A stretch of DNA of 64,000 nucleotides from Pisolithus tinctorius. Taxonomy: Eukaryota; Basidiomycota; Agaricomycetes; Boletales; Pisolithaceae. Of this stretch, positions 22,139-33,649 are shown one piece after another. Where the stretch lies: assembly GCA_024663395.1 (NCBI GenBank), contig JANFAH010000020.1, positions 744,001 to 808,000 of the forward strand, in the 5' to 3' direction. The position numbers were made by a program, and so were the translations under genes. The notes beneath the pieces were generated by a model. That model saw nothing but the letters and a program-made list of their open reading frames with translations. It ran no database searches and was not told the origin of the DNA. Every line of letters begins with the position of its first letter. The stretch's first letter is position 1.

Positions 22139-22953
22139 TGTCATGACCATGACACCAGCGTAAGCCCCTAACACCTACTCCACCCTCTTCCGACATGTTC
22201 CCACGCTTCTCCGCCCTCCTCCGACGTGTTCCTGTGCTCCTCCAACCCTCCCGACACATCTCCACACCTCTCTGAGGTCCCCCGTCCATGTTCTGACCAA
22301 CTCTGCTCAACTCCGCCCTAAGGTTGGTCACATGGGCTGTCGGACTTGTGGCCCTGCATTCTAGATAGGGTTCCGCCCTCATGTCGGTTTTCTCCATTCT
22401 TCCGCTCCTTCGGTATTTACCCTCTCTTCCTCATTGTAGTAGTTTCCTTGTCTCAGTTAAGGTCCCCGTCATCCCTACCCTCTATCCCTTGTGTTGGAAG
22501 GACTCTAACCCACTATACACTTATTGGTTTACATTCCATACTGCACCGCCCTTGACCTACATCGTATATAAGGCCACGTAGTACTCTGATGTAATCAGTA
22601 CGAATATCGAATAAAGTCCCCACCTTCAACTCCCTCTCAGTCCCCTCTGGAGTTTCGTCTCCACTTCCTCTGAGTCTGCTCCACCTCTGAAATACGAGGG
22701 CTGAGCTCGTGCAAGGGGGCAGTGCACTAGCTGAACCCAACACCCTCTCATCCGACCTCCGACCTCTGACCTCCGGCTCCGACTCTGACCTCAGCCTCCG
22801 AAACTTCCCTTCATACCCCTCCGCTCACTGTTCGTTGAATATCTCACCACCCAGTGGTCGGATTCGCTTTGGACTTTGACCACTGTACTCCACAGCCCAA
22901 CCCGCTCCAACTCCACCCTAAGAAGGAGCCAGGGGTGTTGTCCGACTTTGACA
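22139..22953 (+). repeat. G1 3' LTR (815 bp)
   Basis: Same length and ends as the 5' LTR, with TATATAAG and AATAAA in the same places. It is followed by the right-hand target duplication TACAC (22954-22958). Confidence 0.95.
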
Positions 22954-22958
22954 TACAC

Positions 22959-23371
22959 ATTACATGCAAATCTAGTCATAGTGATATAGCAGACACTTGC
23001 AGTGGAAACAAATGTAATCAAGAGCACATCTCAGAGCAAGAGAGGTGATGGAGTGAAGATGGAATTTGAGTTGGTAGCAATGCAGACTGATAGAACATCT
23101 GCTTGAGATTCGGTCAGCAAAGTAGTGAGGAGAAAAAGGAAAGTTAAATAGACTTATTCAACCTTCCCAGTGAGCACCCTTTCACCTGCCTTTTCGTTCG
23201 CATGAGAAGTAGTGGGGGAGGACGAGTTTTGGGTTGGGCCTATGCCCTCCAGGACCTAAAGCAAGGCACATATAGCCTTGCAGGAGTTATCCCACAGTAC
23301 AACAAATGACCTTACTTACTTTTCTTGCCTCGACAGCCTTTGATGACGAAGAGTGGGAGTTTCGAAGTGTT
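22959..23371. other. Spacer between G1 and K1
   Basis: About 410 bp of apparently unique sequence with no ORF above 60 codons and no recognisable element. CpG is present at ordinary frequency. It ends in GTGTC (23372-23376), the left target duplication of K1. Confidence 0.5.
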
Positions 23372-23376
23372 GTGTC

Positions 23377-23667
23377 TGTCGAGAATGCAATCCGGAGTTA
23401 CGGTAGCGTCTCGGAGTTTCACCCAGAGGGCTCGGAATTGTTCCCCGACCCTCGGAATTAAATTCCGATGTCAATGCGCTTACTAATTACAGTACTATAA
23501 ATTTTCCACACCGTTCTTTTCCACCTCAGTGACTACTTCATACACTGAGGTGAGTATAGCTAGATTCCACTCGTTTACTTGGTACTGACGTAGTGTAGAA
23601 ACTCATACCTTCGTTAGGTACTAATAAAGTGACTACTTCGTACACTGAGAAACTCATACCTTCGTTA
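23377..23667 (+). repeat. K1 5' LTR (291 bp)
   Basis: Starts TGTCGAGAATGC and ends CCTTCGTTA. TATAAAT lies near 23495. An internal duplication repeats GTGACTACTTC.TACACTGAG and AAACTCATACCTTCGTTAG about 90 bp apart, so the end of the LTR is itself a repeat of an inner block. CGGAATTAAATTCCG (23453-23467) is a near-perfect palindrome of the element's signature word. Confidence 0.93.
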
Positions 23668-23679
23668 GGTTATGAGCCC
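23668..23679 (+). promoter_or_regulatory. K1 primer-binding site (initiator tRNA-Met anticodon region)
   Basis: GGTTATGAGCCC directly follows the LTR. Its reverse complement GGGCTCATAACC is the anticodon stem-loop (CAU anticodon) of eukaryotic initiator tRNA-Met, not a tRNA 3' end. Priming by a cleaved half of tRNA-iMet is established for Drosophila copia and yeast Ty5. The match to this host's tRNA cannot be checked here. Confidence 0.75.
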
Positions 23680-23731
23680 CGCTCTCGCGCTCTAATTCCG
23701 AAAGAGTTAATACGCAGCAACAATACCCACT

Positions 23732-26700
23732 ATGGCAAAAGATGATCATTCCTTACAAGTCCCAACCCTAAATGCGGACGGAAGCAACTGGCTATACTAC
23801 AAGGCTCGGGTTGAATGGGCCGTCAGCTCGAAAGGGCTGATCGGACACCTGACCGGCTTGGATGCGAAACCAGAGGACCCTTCAGCAGGGAAAGACGCCT
23901 CCTGGAAGCCCACAGCCACAGAGCAAAAACTTGTCAGCGAATACCCAGAAAAACTTCGGCAATGGGCTAAGGACGACGGATTTGTCAAGCAAGTGATTGC
24001 TGTGTCGCTCCCGGAATCTCTATTCCTTCGAGTCCTGAAGGAAGAGACTGCAAAGAGTGTGTGGGGTGTCCTCACCGATCTTTTCCAAAACCGCTCTCGT
24101 GTCGTCGCAATTGATCTTCGGAGAAAACTCCAAGAATCCCGCTGTTCGGAAAAAGGCGATGTCTGCGCTCACTTTGACAAGATGCGTGCACTGCGCGAAC
24201 AACTTGCTGCGCTTGGACAGTCAATCACAGACGATGACTTTGCAGCCATCATCCTCAGTTCACTTCCCGCTTCTTACGACTCCAACCTTGCAGCTATGAC
24301 GTCTTCGGCCCTAGTCATGCAAAAGGACCTATCTCCGGACTTTATAGTCAAAGTAATTTCCGACGAATATGATAGGCGCCAAACGTGGATGAAAAGAGGC
24401 AACTCTGGAAACTCCGGAAATTCCGAAGATGCGGCTTACACAGTGAAGGATGGAAAGAAGTCCACCTGTGAAAATTGCGGAAAGAAAGGTCATACGAAAG
24501 ACCAATGCTGGGAAGAGGGTGGCGGAAGAGCTGGGCAAGCGCCCAAGTGGTTCCAGAACAAGGGAAAAGGGAAAAAGAAGGAGAAAGGTACCGGAAAAGC
24601 GGCCACTGCGGCCAGTGCATCAGCCAGCTCGAGTGCGCAGACCAGCGCTGACTCAGAACCTGATGGAGTTTGGCTAGCACACCCGCAGGACGATGACTGG
24701 CTTACAGAAATTGCAGAGGAAGAAATTCCGAACCCCCAGGACATCGTTAACAACGAAGAAGATGCATATACGAACAACTATGACTGTGTTCTCCTTGCAG
24801 GCGAAAGCCTAAATTCCGCAGAAGAGACAATCCTGTTCGACTCAGGCGCTTCACACCATATGTCCTCCTACCGCAGCAAATTCCTCGATTACAAGCCAAT
24901 CGTACCCAAACCTATCACTGCTGCTGACAACCACACCTTCCATGCCATTGGGAAAGGCGATCTCGCAATCTCACTCCCAAACAGCAATACCCAGACCCAT
25001 ATTCGACTCAAAGATGTGCTCTATGCCCCCAAGATGGGAATTACACTCGTTTCCATTAGCAAACTTGACGTTGCTGGGTATGCGGCATTATTCCGAGACA
25101 AGCGTTGTCAAATTTTCGATGCTCGAAAAAGGAAAGTAGCTGAAATTCCGATGCAAAAAGGCCTCTACTGCCTTAAACGAGCTCGTCGTGCCTTCGCAGG
25201 CCTGGCCAAGGCCACAGAATCCTTAACCATGGAGGAGATTCACATAAGGCTTGGCCACATCGCTCCCGAAGCCATCCGGCGCATGCTCAAGGACGGCACG
25301 ATTACCGGAATTAAACTGGACGAAGCGCATCCTACCATGGGCACGTGCAATTCATGTGAATATGCCAAAGCAACTCGGAAGCCCATTGGGAAGGAGCGCG
25401 ACCCACCCCGCCGTGAACACCTAGGTGACGAGATCCACACAGATCTCTGGGGACCTTCTCCGGTCCAAACCCCTGGCCACAGCCAATACTACGTGTCATT
25501 CACGGATGACCACACCTGCTACACCAAGCTGTACCTCCAAAAGACGAAAGCCGAGACCTTCACATTGTACAAGGCCTATGAAGCATGGCTGAACACGCAG
25601 TTCGACACCAAAGTCAAGCGGCTTCGCTCAGATCGTGGGGGAGAATACCTTAGTGCGGAATTTTCGGAATATCTGAAATCCCGAGGCACAGAACGACGTG
25701 TAACCGTCCGCGATACCCCTGAACACAACGGAGTTGCAGAACAACTCAACAGAATGCTCGTTGAGCGCGTACGTGCAATGATTCACGCCAGTGGCCTACC
25801 CAAGAACCTCTGGGGGGAGGCCATTATGCATGCGACCTGGCTCAAAAACCGCTCGTCAACTCGCCGTCTAGGCACGAAAACTCCCTACGAAATGCTCTAC
25901 CAAAGACCACCTGATCTCTCAAAAATTCCGGTCTGGGGATGCCGTGTCAAGGTCCATGACACCTCTGGCTCCAAACTAGACATGCGAGCCCGAGACGGAC
26001 ACTGGGTAGGTTTTGACCCTGAGAGCGATGGCCACCGTATCTACTGGCCTGACACACGAGCAATCGGAATTGAAAGAAGTGTCATTTTCGAGCACCGGGA
26101 TGTGTCTGTACCACATGGTGTGCCGCTCGAGGGGGAGCAGGGGAATTCCGACACCTCAGAAAGAAATTCCGAAGCCTCAAAACGAAATTCCGAAACCTCA
26201 GAATGGAACTCCGCAGCTTCACAGGGAAATTCCGAGGCCCCGCAGATGGTCGAGCGACCCACCGAAGCAACTTCGGAAATTCCGAGACTAATTCCGGACC
26301 CACTCGGAGACAATTTCGAAACACCTCCACCTCAACCTCGTCGTTCCACTCGCCAGCACTTCGAATCAGACTATATGAGGCGCCTACGTGCAGGGGAAGG
26401 CACTCGTGATGGGCGCATCCCTCTCGACTTCGTAAAAGAACTCTGAGAGAGCGATAGCAACCCAAACAGCCCGAAATCCCAAGAAAACGCTACCTATGTA
26501 TTCGACGAAGAGCTAGCTGCCGATGAAGATGACACTAACATTGTGTATGCTATGGTGGCAGGGATGGCTGAAGCCGAAGGGCTAGACCCATCAACAGTCT
26601 GTGAGGCGAAATCCCGAGCTGACTGGCCAAAGTGGCAAAATGCCATAAATGCGGAATTAAACAGCCTAGAGGAAGCGCATACCTGGGATGTCGTTGAGTG

Positions 26701-28150
26701 CCCCAAGGGCGCAAATGTCGTAGGATGCAAATGGGTCTTCAAGATCAAACGCAATGCTGCCGGAGAAATTGAGAAGTACAAGGCCCGCCTAGTCGCTAAG
26801 GGATATTCTCAGATCCAGGGCGTTGACTACGACGAAACATATGCCCCCGTCGCAAGACTCGCATCTCTCCGCACCATACTAGCAATTGCTGCACGCAATG
26901 ACTGGGATATTGATGTATTCGATTTCCACTCGGCATTCCTCAATGGCAAACTCGGAGATGGCGAAGACATTTACATGGAGCTCCCTGAGGGCTACGCTAT
27001 AGGGCGGAATTTTTCCCATCCAGTTGGGAAGCTAAACGTAGCATTATACGGCTCGAAACAAGGCGCGCTTCAGTGGTACCAGAAGCTATGCGCTACTCTT
27101 GCAGACCTTGGGCTCACCAGGGCACACGCAGACTGGGGAGTGTTCTATGGTCGCATAGGATCGGAAATTCTCATCCTCGCCAGCCACATCGATGACTGCA
27201 CTGTAACAGGCAGTTCCCCATCGTTAATTCACTCGTTTAAACAGGAGATCAGCACTCGTTTTAAAATCTCCGACCTAGGGCCCATCAGTTGGCTACTTGG
27301 GATGAAGGTGACACGGAACAGAGAAGCCCACACCATATCCCTGTCGCAGCAGTCCTACATTGAGGCCATCCTGACGAAATACAACCTCGCTGACTGCAAA
27401 CCTGCCGCAATTCCGATGGACCCCGGAATAAAACTCTCTTGCGGAGAAATTCCGCAGCCAGCCGAAGAAGCTGCACGCATGAAAAACGTACCCTACCGTG
27501 CTGCTGTAGGCTCCCTCATGCACCTTGCTGTTGGAACACGCCCAGATATCGCATTTGCTGTCTCCACAGTCGCTCAGTTCAACAACGCACCCAACATGAC
27601 TCACTGGGAAGCCATGAAACAAATCTACAGGTATATCTCAGGCACAAAAGCGCTCGCTTTAACGTTCGGAAATTCAGAACGAGGCCTCGAGGGCTATACC
27701 GATGCAGATGGAGCTTCACAGGAGCATTGATGCGCTATAAGCGGATATGCCTACCTACTAGATGGTGGAGCTATCAGTTGGGCTTCACGGAAACAGGAAC
27801 TCGTAACGCTCTCCACTGCTGAAGCAGAGTACATTGCAGCGACTCACGCAGCCAAAGAGGGCCTGTGGCTTCGACAACTCATCGGAGAAGTTTTCCGACC
27901 ACTCAAACACCCTATCCCGCTGTATTCCGACAGTCAATCCGCCATCGCGCTTACCAAAGATGGCAGCTATCATGCTCACACAAAGCACATCGACATACGA
28001 TACCATTTCATTCGTTTTGCTGTGGAAAACAATTCCTTTCGTTTAATTTATTGTCCTACTGACGACATGGTCGCCGATACCCTTACCAAGCCTCTACCTA
28101 GCATCAAGGCGAAACACTTCGCGTCTGCACTCGGACTTCGTTCCGATTGA
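23732..28150 (+). pseudogene. K1 Gag-Pol polyprotein, two in-frame TGA stops
   Basis: A single frame of 1472 codons. Gag has a CCHC knuckle CENCGKKGHTKDQC (about residues 246-259); protease FDSGASHH (about 370); GAG-pre-integrase and zinc finger RLGHIAPEAIRRM...CNSC (about 505-544); integrase D-D-E in HTDLWGP, RSDRGGEY and PEHNGVAE (about 569, 633, 669); RT with RLVAKGYSQIQGVDYDETYAPVA cut here to its core VDYDETYAPVA, FHSAFLNGKL and catalytic HIDD (about 1152); RNase H with DADGA and a terminal ADTLTKPL block. TGA at 26444 and 27728 both fit CGA to TGA. A serine/asparagine-rich run of about 24-bp units (26140-26250) links integrase to RT. The frame stop (28148-28150) overlaps the polypurine tract. 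Silent as it stands unless the stops are read through. Confidence 0.93.
26140..26250 (+). repeat. Degenerate 24-bp tandem repeat in K1
   Basis: Four to five units built on AAATTCCGAAGCCTCA, coding for N-S-E/A-A/T-S/P repeats in the disordered linker between integrase and RT. Each unit contains one copy of the K1 signature word. Confidence 0.7.
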
Positions 28151-28157
28151 GGGGGAG
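28147..28157 (+). promoter_or_regulatory. K1 polypurine tract
   Basis: TTGAGGGGGAG abuts the 3' LTR and includes the pol stop codon TGA. Confidence 0.8.
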
Positions 28158-28448
28158 TGTCGAGAATGCAATCTGGAGTTACGGTAGTGTCTCGGAGTTT
28201 CACCCAGAGGGCTTGGAATTGTTCCCCGACCCTCGGAATTAAATTCCGATGTCAATGCGCTTACTAATTACGGTACTATAAATTTTCCGCACCGTTCTTT
28301 TCCACCTCAGTGACTACTTCGTACACTGAGGTGAGTATAGCTAGATTCCACTCGTTTACTTGGTACTGACGTAGTGTAGAAACTCATACCTTTGTTAGGT
28401 ACTAATAAAGTGACTACTTCGTACACTGAGAAACTCATACCTTCGTTA
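28158..28448 (+). repeat. K1 3' LTR (291 bp)
   Basis: Same length and ends as the 5' LTR. The few differences include CpG transitions (e.g. ATCCGG versus ATCTGG, GTAGCG versus GTAGTG). It is followed by GTGTC (28449-28453). Confidence 0.93.
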
Positions 28449-28453
28449 GTGTC

Positions 28454-28774
28454 TTCCGTGGGGAGAAGAACTTAGGGGGGAGAAGATGCAAGCCCCTAAG
28501 AATGCAACTCGCTGAAGTTTAAGTACTGTCTACGCATCATGTGACCATGTCATTCAAAATCCGCCTTACAAACCCCTTCTGGCAGTAGCTTATTGGGATG
28601 CCTCCTCATTCGTCCAATTCCAAGTGGCCGTTGTGGAGATATGACTATTTTTGTATTCAGAGGGCTGTGAGACATTTGTGTGAGTAACTCTGAGTTGGGT
28701 GAACGGATTGGATGTGATTCTTTTTTCTCTATGTTTGCCTACGAGTTCCCTACCATCTCTTTGGAGTTTTGTGT
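28454..28774. other. Spacer, nothing recognised
   Basis: Apparently unique sequence continuing from the left flank of K1. It has no ORF with recognisable content. Confidence 0.5.
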
Positions 28775-28949
28775 TCTTATATTGTCCTTACAATGCCATT
28801 ACAAGTGTATGCATTCATCCGGCCAAATCACTTTGTCAATACCAGGCAATACAAGTGACTTGTAAGGTACTATATGGCTTATCAGCCCTTACCAAGACTG
28901 TAAGGTATTGCAAGGCCTTTGCAAGCTTTTGGATGTTTTGCTGATGTAC
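28775..28949 (-). repeat. Possible short non-autonomous element, copy 2
   Basis: The reverse complement starts GTACATCAGCAAAACATC.AAAAGCTTGCAA and aligns with 15944-15977. Inside are repeated CTTACAA and TTGTAAGG words. Boundaries on the far side are uncertain. Confidence 0.35.
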
Positions 28950-29001
28950 AACGGAGAGTCTTTACGGCCGATGTCAACCTGACAGGAATGAATAGGCACC
29001 G

Positions 29002-29672
29002 TCAGACGCACATCGAGTCGTATTTTGCGGGGAGCTTTGGTGAGAATGGCGAACTTCGCATTGCGAGAGTGTATTGGTCGCACTCAAACCATGTATGTAT
29101 TCTCCTTTGTCTGTGGGCTTTTGCCAGTATTGCAGAAAGGATTTCCAAGACTGCTGCCAGAATGTTCTTGGAAGTGACGTTGGTCCTGAGTCCCGAGACG
29201 ACAATCTCGTTCTCTGCAGCAACCCTCATGTACTCTCCATTCGGCTGTTGCATGAGAAGCAAAGCGTTGAACAGTTGTCCGAGGTGAGTGATCATAAAGG
29301 GTTCTCCATGAAAGGCGATCAGATTCGGTGTATGACGGTCTGAGCAGATGCCCACGACGGTGAATGGCTGTGGTGTCGCAGTCATCCATGCCAACGGCGC
29401 CCCCAGGTGCTCTTCGTACCATCCGTGGTACTCAGCCTGGCCTTTTGGATCCTTCACAGCCCTCCCGCCTGCTCCACTTCCCAGATGCAAACCTCCACTT
29501 CACATCCTTCGATCCCAAGACTGCACTTGTCGATAGACAAGAGCCTGATATGCGCAAACTTAATATCCCAGATATACTCCCGCCACCCAAACGCGTCGTG
29601 ATCTAGTCCACACAGAAAGGGGCGTCCTTCTGGCATTTCGTGCCATGAGCGCACCTCGAGGAAGGCACGCAA
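29002..29672 (-). pseudogene. Hypothetical protein, frameshifted
   Basis: Two overlapping minus-strand frames: 29672-29454 and 29490-29002. The longer piece reads YHGWYEEHLGAPLAWMTATP, FTVVGICSDRHTPNLIAFHG and EPFMITHLGQLFNALLL. The order and style resemble, from memory, uncharacterised lineage-specific proteins of Agaricomycetes, but I cannot name a domain. The frame change near 29480 is either an indel or an unrecognised intron. CpG content is normal. Confidence 0.4.
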
Positions 29673-29748
29673 GACAAAGGATTTTGGCCACGTCCCGTTA
29701 TTTTAAATGGGTGAGTAAAGACGTATTTCGAGGTGTCTTCCACTCATT

Positions 29749-30279
29749 TTGAACATTTTAGATGCTGGCGTACACGCCCGCCACAGTGAACAAGTGCACT
29801 GTTACCAAGAACAGTGGGAAATCTACAAGCTCGACCCTGCTTACAGGTGCCCGGTCTTCGGTGGTAACAAATTGTCATCTATCACTAGGGTTAGTCTAGA
29901 AGACCCTAGCTCATCGGCACTCGATCCTTCCGGAGTAAAACGCAGCCGCAGTACTTCTCCAGATCCAGCGCCACAAAAGAGAGTGCGCTCGTGCTATGCC
30001 CAATCGAGTACTTCTGATGACTCTGACGGGATTGAAGACAGCGAGGAAGATGAAATAGAGGATATGCTGGTAGACGAGGTGGACGGCTCGGAGATGCCCA
30101 AATTCACCTCCAACTGCAAATTTGGACCCGTCGATCGAGAGCTATTGAATGCTGAACGACAATGGCGTTGGCGCATGAATAGAGTGGTCCAAGACAAGTA
30201 CAATGCGGCTCCACCACTACCTACGGGGGCCAGCTTCTCCATGCAGGACGCTCGCAGCGACTCCTACCATCCTACATAG
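29749..30279 (+). CDS. Hypothetical protein (176 aa), acidic middle
   Basis: Open for 176 codons. Order: a short N-terminal region with CYQEQWEIYKLDPAYRCPVFG, a Ser/Pro/Arg stretch, an acidic run (DDSDGIEDSEEDEIEDMLVDE) best described as rich in D/E at about residues 90-112, and a basic/aromatic RQWRWRMNR block. It is probably disordered and possibly nuclear. No domain recognised. The ATG lies in a stretch that could be intron or leader, so the true start is uncertain. The Ser/Asp-coding region also leaves an antisense ORF, ignored here. Confidence 0.4.
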   Translation: MNILDAGVHARHSEQVHCYQEQWEIYKLDPAYRCPVFGGNKLSSITRVSLEDPSSSALDPSGVKRSRSTSPDPAPQKRVRSCYAQSSTSDDSDGIEDSEEDEIEDMLVDEVDGSEMPKFTSNCKFGPVDRELLNAERQWRWRMNRVVQDKYNAAPPLPTGASFSMQDARSDSYHPT

Positions 30280-30539
30280 ATAAAATGTTGTTGCATGCTT
30301 TTTGCAACTGCGGCCCGGAGTGCCCGGAGGGCTTTGGTATATCATCAGGACACTATTCCGGGACCACAATTCTGATTTCATACATGGGTACACGTCGAGG
30401 GTAAAGGCGACCTTTGTAACAACAGGATGGAGACACTCGATGTACAATTTTATAGTACATGCATCTTTTACGGAGGTAAAAATCAAAAAAGGATGATCAG
30501 TCCCGCAACCTAGCGACGTTCTGGATGTGGACGTTGGTC

Positions 30540-32243
30540 TCATATTGATAAAGAGCTTCCGCGAGTGCCTGGTATATAGTCGAAACCGTCCGGAGCCGCG
30601 ATTGGAACTGTGGGCAACAAAGTTAGCCCTAGTTCCTTGTCCAACGAAGATAGAGCGGACCATTCTGGCACCAGCACTGCTAGTTGCGAGTTCAAGGCTC
30701 CTCTCGATCTCGTTGAGATCCGCATGGATCTCATCATAACCTTGAGGCAAGTGTCATTATGTATACGATCAGAAGCACTCACCAATTGCCAAATTTTTCC
30801 GAAAACAACCAGCTTCTCCTTGATCAACTCCATGTCGGATTGCAAGGGATCAAGGATAGTTTGAATTTTGAGCATTCCTTCCATGGCTTGTCTCTGTTCT
30901 TCAAGTTCTTCCTCCACCTTCGTCAACTCTGCCATTTTCGCTACAGGGTGATTTCGTGAAGGGGTGGACAATTGTGAGTAAACGGCACGCACTATTCCGA
31001 TTGCGAATCGTCTGTACTATCTCCATGCTCTTTTCGACTGCATTACGCATTGCCACCTAGCATGGCATCCAGTGTAAGTGACAAAGGTGCACACCGGAAG
31101 AAGAGTAATTCATACAGCAGCACCAATCCACAGAAGTGGGCACAATATACCAATTGCAAGGCCCCCTGCTGAAACATATCCAAGACCAACGACGGCCGCG
31201 GCGTTAAGGAAAGCCTTGGAAAAGTTTACTATTGTTACGATGGTGGACGGCGTCGACAGAACAAACCTGCTTAGTCAATCTACGGAAACCAGTCTGTTCA
31301 GTATTGGAGCCCATCATATGCATAGATAGACAAACCCAGAAATCTCCTGCTTAAGTGTCTCCAGGGTCATCCTCAGATTCTCAACTCGAGCTTCTAATTG
31401 ATGACTGGACTGTAGAAATGGTATTATATCGCCCTGGAAACGATCTACATCATTTCGCAGATCGTAAAAACCCTGCGAGAGGTTTGAGGAATTCTTCACA
31501 TCGTCCTGTAGTTGCTACATGGTAGGAACGAAGCATGAGTACGTGCCCGATATGCATATCAGTGCACTCCCATACCTTGCGATACGCCTGAATTTCTTCC
31601 TTCTTTTCAGCAAGTGTGAGGGTGGTGGCAGCCATCAGATTTAAGAAGTCACCAGCGAAATCTAGGAACAACAAATAAGATACCAACGACGACGACACAC
31701 AAAGTACCCCATTCACCATTTGCAGTCGCGCGAGCATGCCCGGCAACACGACGTGATTCCCACAGGAGGCGGAGGTATTCCTACGGAGCATAGTGAGACA
31801 GGGACGAAGTTGACGGAGCAGCATGGAAAGTTTGCCTTGTGGTAGATCTTCCACTGATCAGAAAATTTCTTCACATCCTGTTTTTGTGCTTCTGTGCCGT
31901 GCCTTTGGGCCTCGTGGAGACCGTCAGCGACATTGTTGAAACATACTTCGATGGAGTAAGCGGAGTCTCCCAGATCTCTGACTGCTCTTTGAAGTTCTGA
32001 CTTGGCTTGAGGGGACTTGATCGTATCGTTGACGAGCTTAGATACCTCCTCGGATGGTGGCTGATAAGGGGGAACAGGATCATGGACCTCAAATGCGAGC
32101 TCTTGAGCCTGGGGGGCGGCATTCGCCTTTGCACCGAATGAGATAACGTCACCACAAAAAGGTAGACCAAGGTCGTTTATATCGATAGACATGTCAGCGG
32201 GGGGTAGATTCGACGAGGGACCAATCTGTGTTTCCTGGTTCAA
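30540..32243 (-). pseudogene. Broken multi-exon alpha-helical (coiled-coil) protein gene
   Basis: Minus-strand fragments at 32243-31870, 31860-31450, 31499-31314 and 30992-30540 read as one protein: a proline-rich N-terminus, long amphipathic helices with heptad character, a hydrophobic segment coded around 31110-31215 that could form a membrane hairpin, then another coiled coil ending in a separate exon. Short GT-AG introns are plausible (e.g. donor GTGAGT near 30782). The helix-hairpin-helix layout is reminiscent of alpha-helical membrane-inserting proteins, but that is only an architectural impression. Stops and frame changes indicate a pseudogene. Confidence 0.4.
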
Positions 32244-33649
32244 GAGTTCCGGTAATTTATAGGTATGTTAACGCATGAGATAGGAATTCCGACGTACACG
32301 AGGTTGATCCCAAGCAAATGTGAACTTACGATTGGCAGGAAGAGCCTTGAACCGCACCACCTCCCGATCACGTACCACGACGTAGAATGCCTGCAGAGAT
32401 AAGTAAAATTAATTGCAAAAACTGACATGCTGTGATGGTCAAGTCTTGTGGGTGAGGACACGGAGAGCAACGGATTCCGCAGATAATTTCAAAGAGCATA
32501 GACGCGCATCTGTTACCCCGAGGGGGTATGGAACTTCCTTTTCCGTAGAAAAGTTTGAATGACTTTAGCTCTAATGAAAGCTCCACACGCAGTCAGGTCT
32601 ATCCGATCTTGTATAATCTATAGGCGCCGCAGGTTTAAACGTTGCGGATACAGACAGGCATCCAGCGAACCTCTCGCTGGCGTCAGGATGTCCTGGGCAT
32701 GTGTACGATTAATCTTGTGGATATCCGGAAAGATGGCAAGGGAGATGCGCCCTGATAAGCGGCCCAGCCCACAGTTCCACACGGTGTCACTTGATGGGTC
32801 CAAGGCACGTTTGTCGATTCGAACAACGGATCTTATCGGCAGAAGCAAACCGGAGCTGCTGAACGCCGGACACCTCCAATTCTGCCCAGTCAAAATCAGC
32901 TGGTACTGCGTGCCGGGTTGGACGTACCTTGTTAGGTTAGAACCGTCCACTGCCTCATGTGACGACTATATGTGCCGTTACAGAATTATCCGTACACGCA
33001 TGTTCCATGCATCTGAACTGCACTATCACACTCAGGACTCGATAGGGTAGAGGGGACAGATTCCGAACCTAAGGCGACGAAGCAGATCAGTTTTCGATAG
33101 GTTGATGAGAAACAAACTTGGATAAACCTAGAACGTCGTTGCCACATACGATCTGACTCTGCAAGCCACAGCATGCATAGCCGAAACAAGAGGATAACAC
33201 AGTAATTGGGAAGTGGGAACAGACGAACATGCACATAGGCCGATCAGAATATCCTGGACACGTGGATGTTGAAATGATGGCTTGCCCAGACAGATAAAAC
33301 ATGCTGTTCCCTCCTGAACAGCAGCGCAGTCCACCCGCTGTTGCCTGATGGGTTCGAAGTGGGTTTGTAGAGCAGCACAATGTACTAAACCGACACGGAA
33401 CAAATCACTGCCGGGCCCATACTATAGCTCCCATCGGCATACGCCGGGTCGAGTTGCAGCGTGTTGCAGGGCTGCATTCCCGGTGGCATTAAATATTAAA
33501 TACTGCTATTCTTAGTGGAGGTTGGCTTCCATTATGTATACAGCGATTGGATCATTCGGGGTGCTTGTGTTTTCGGTGCACTACCCACCATCGATTTATC
33601 GAAACTCCTAGTGTCTCCAGTGGCTGCTTGTCCAAGCGTTTGATTCAGC
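32244..33649. other. 1.4 kb with no supported gene
   Basis: Several 60-160-codon ORFs on both strands overlap one another and show no domain, no repeat and no intron pattern. CpG frequency is ordinary. It separates the two divergent coiled-coil relics and may hold their former promoters. Confidence 0.45.

Larger units (their letters stand above)
16219..22953 (+). mobile_element. G1: nearly complete Ty3/gypsy chromovirus
   Basis: A 6735-bp element with two 815-bp LTRs, TG...CA ends (TGTCA/TGACA) and a 5-bp target duplication TACAC (16214-16218, 22954-22958). Internal order is PBS, gag, -1 frameshift cassette, then a pol with protease, RT, RNase H, integrase and a C-terminal chromodomain. The LTRs differ mainly at CpG-type transitions, so insertion is relatively recent. 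One in-frame TGA (18819) and a small RT deletion probably make it non-autonomous. Confidence 0.95.
23377..28448 (+). mobile_element. K1: nearly complete Ty1/copia element
   Basis: A 5072-bp element with two 291-bp LTRs and target duplication GTGTC (23372-23376, 28449-28453). One long frame encodes Gag-PR-IN-RT-RH with two TGA stops. LTRs are nearly identical. The word ATTCCG or its complement CGGAAT occurs about 28 times by eye, in LTRs and coding DNA alike, where about 2-3 would be expected by chance. Confidence 0.95.

Noticed and set aside
24490..24777. Antisense ORFs opposite K1 gag
   Set aside because: Shadows of the K1 polyprotein; not conserved features.
32559..33050. 163-codon plus-strand ORF
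   Set aside because: Overlaps a minus-strand ORF of similar length, no motif, composition not distinguishable from random open frame.
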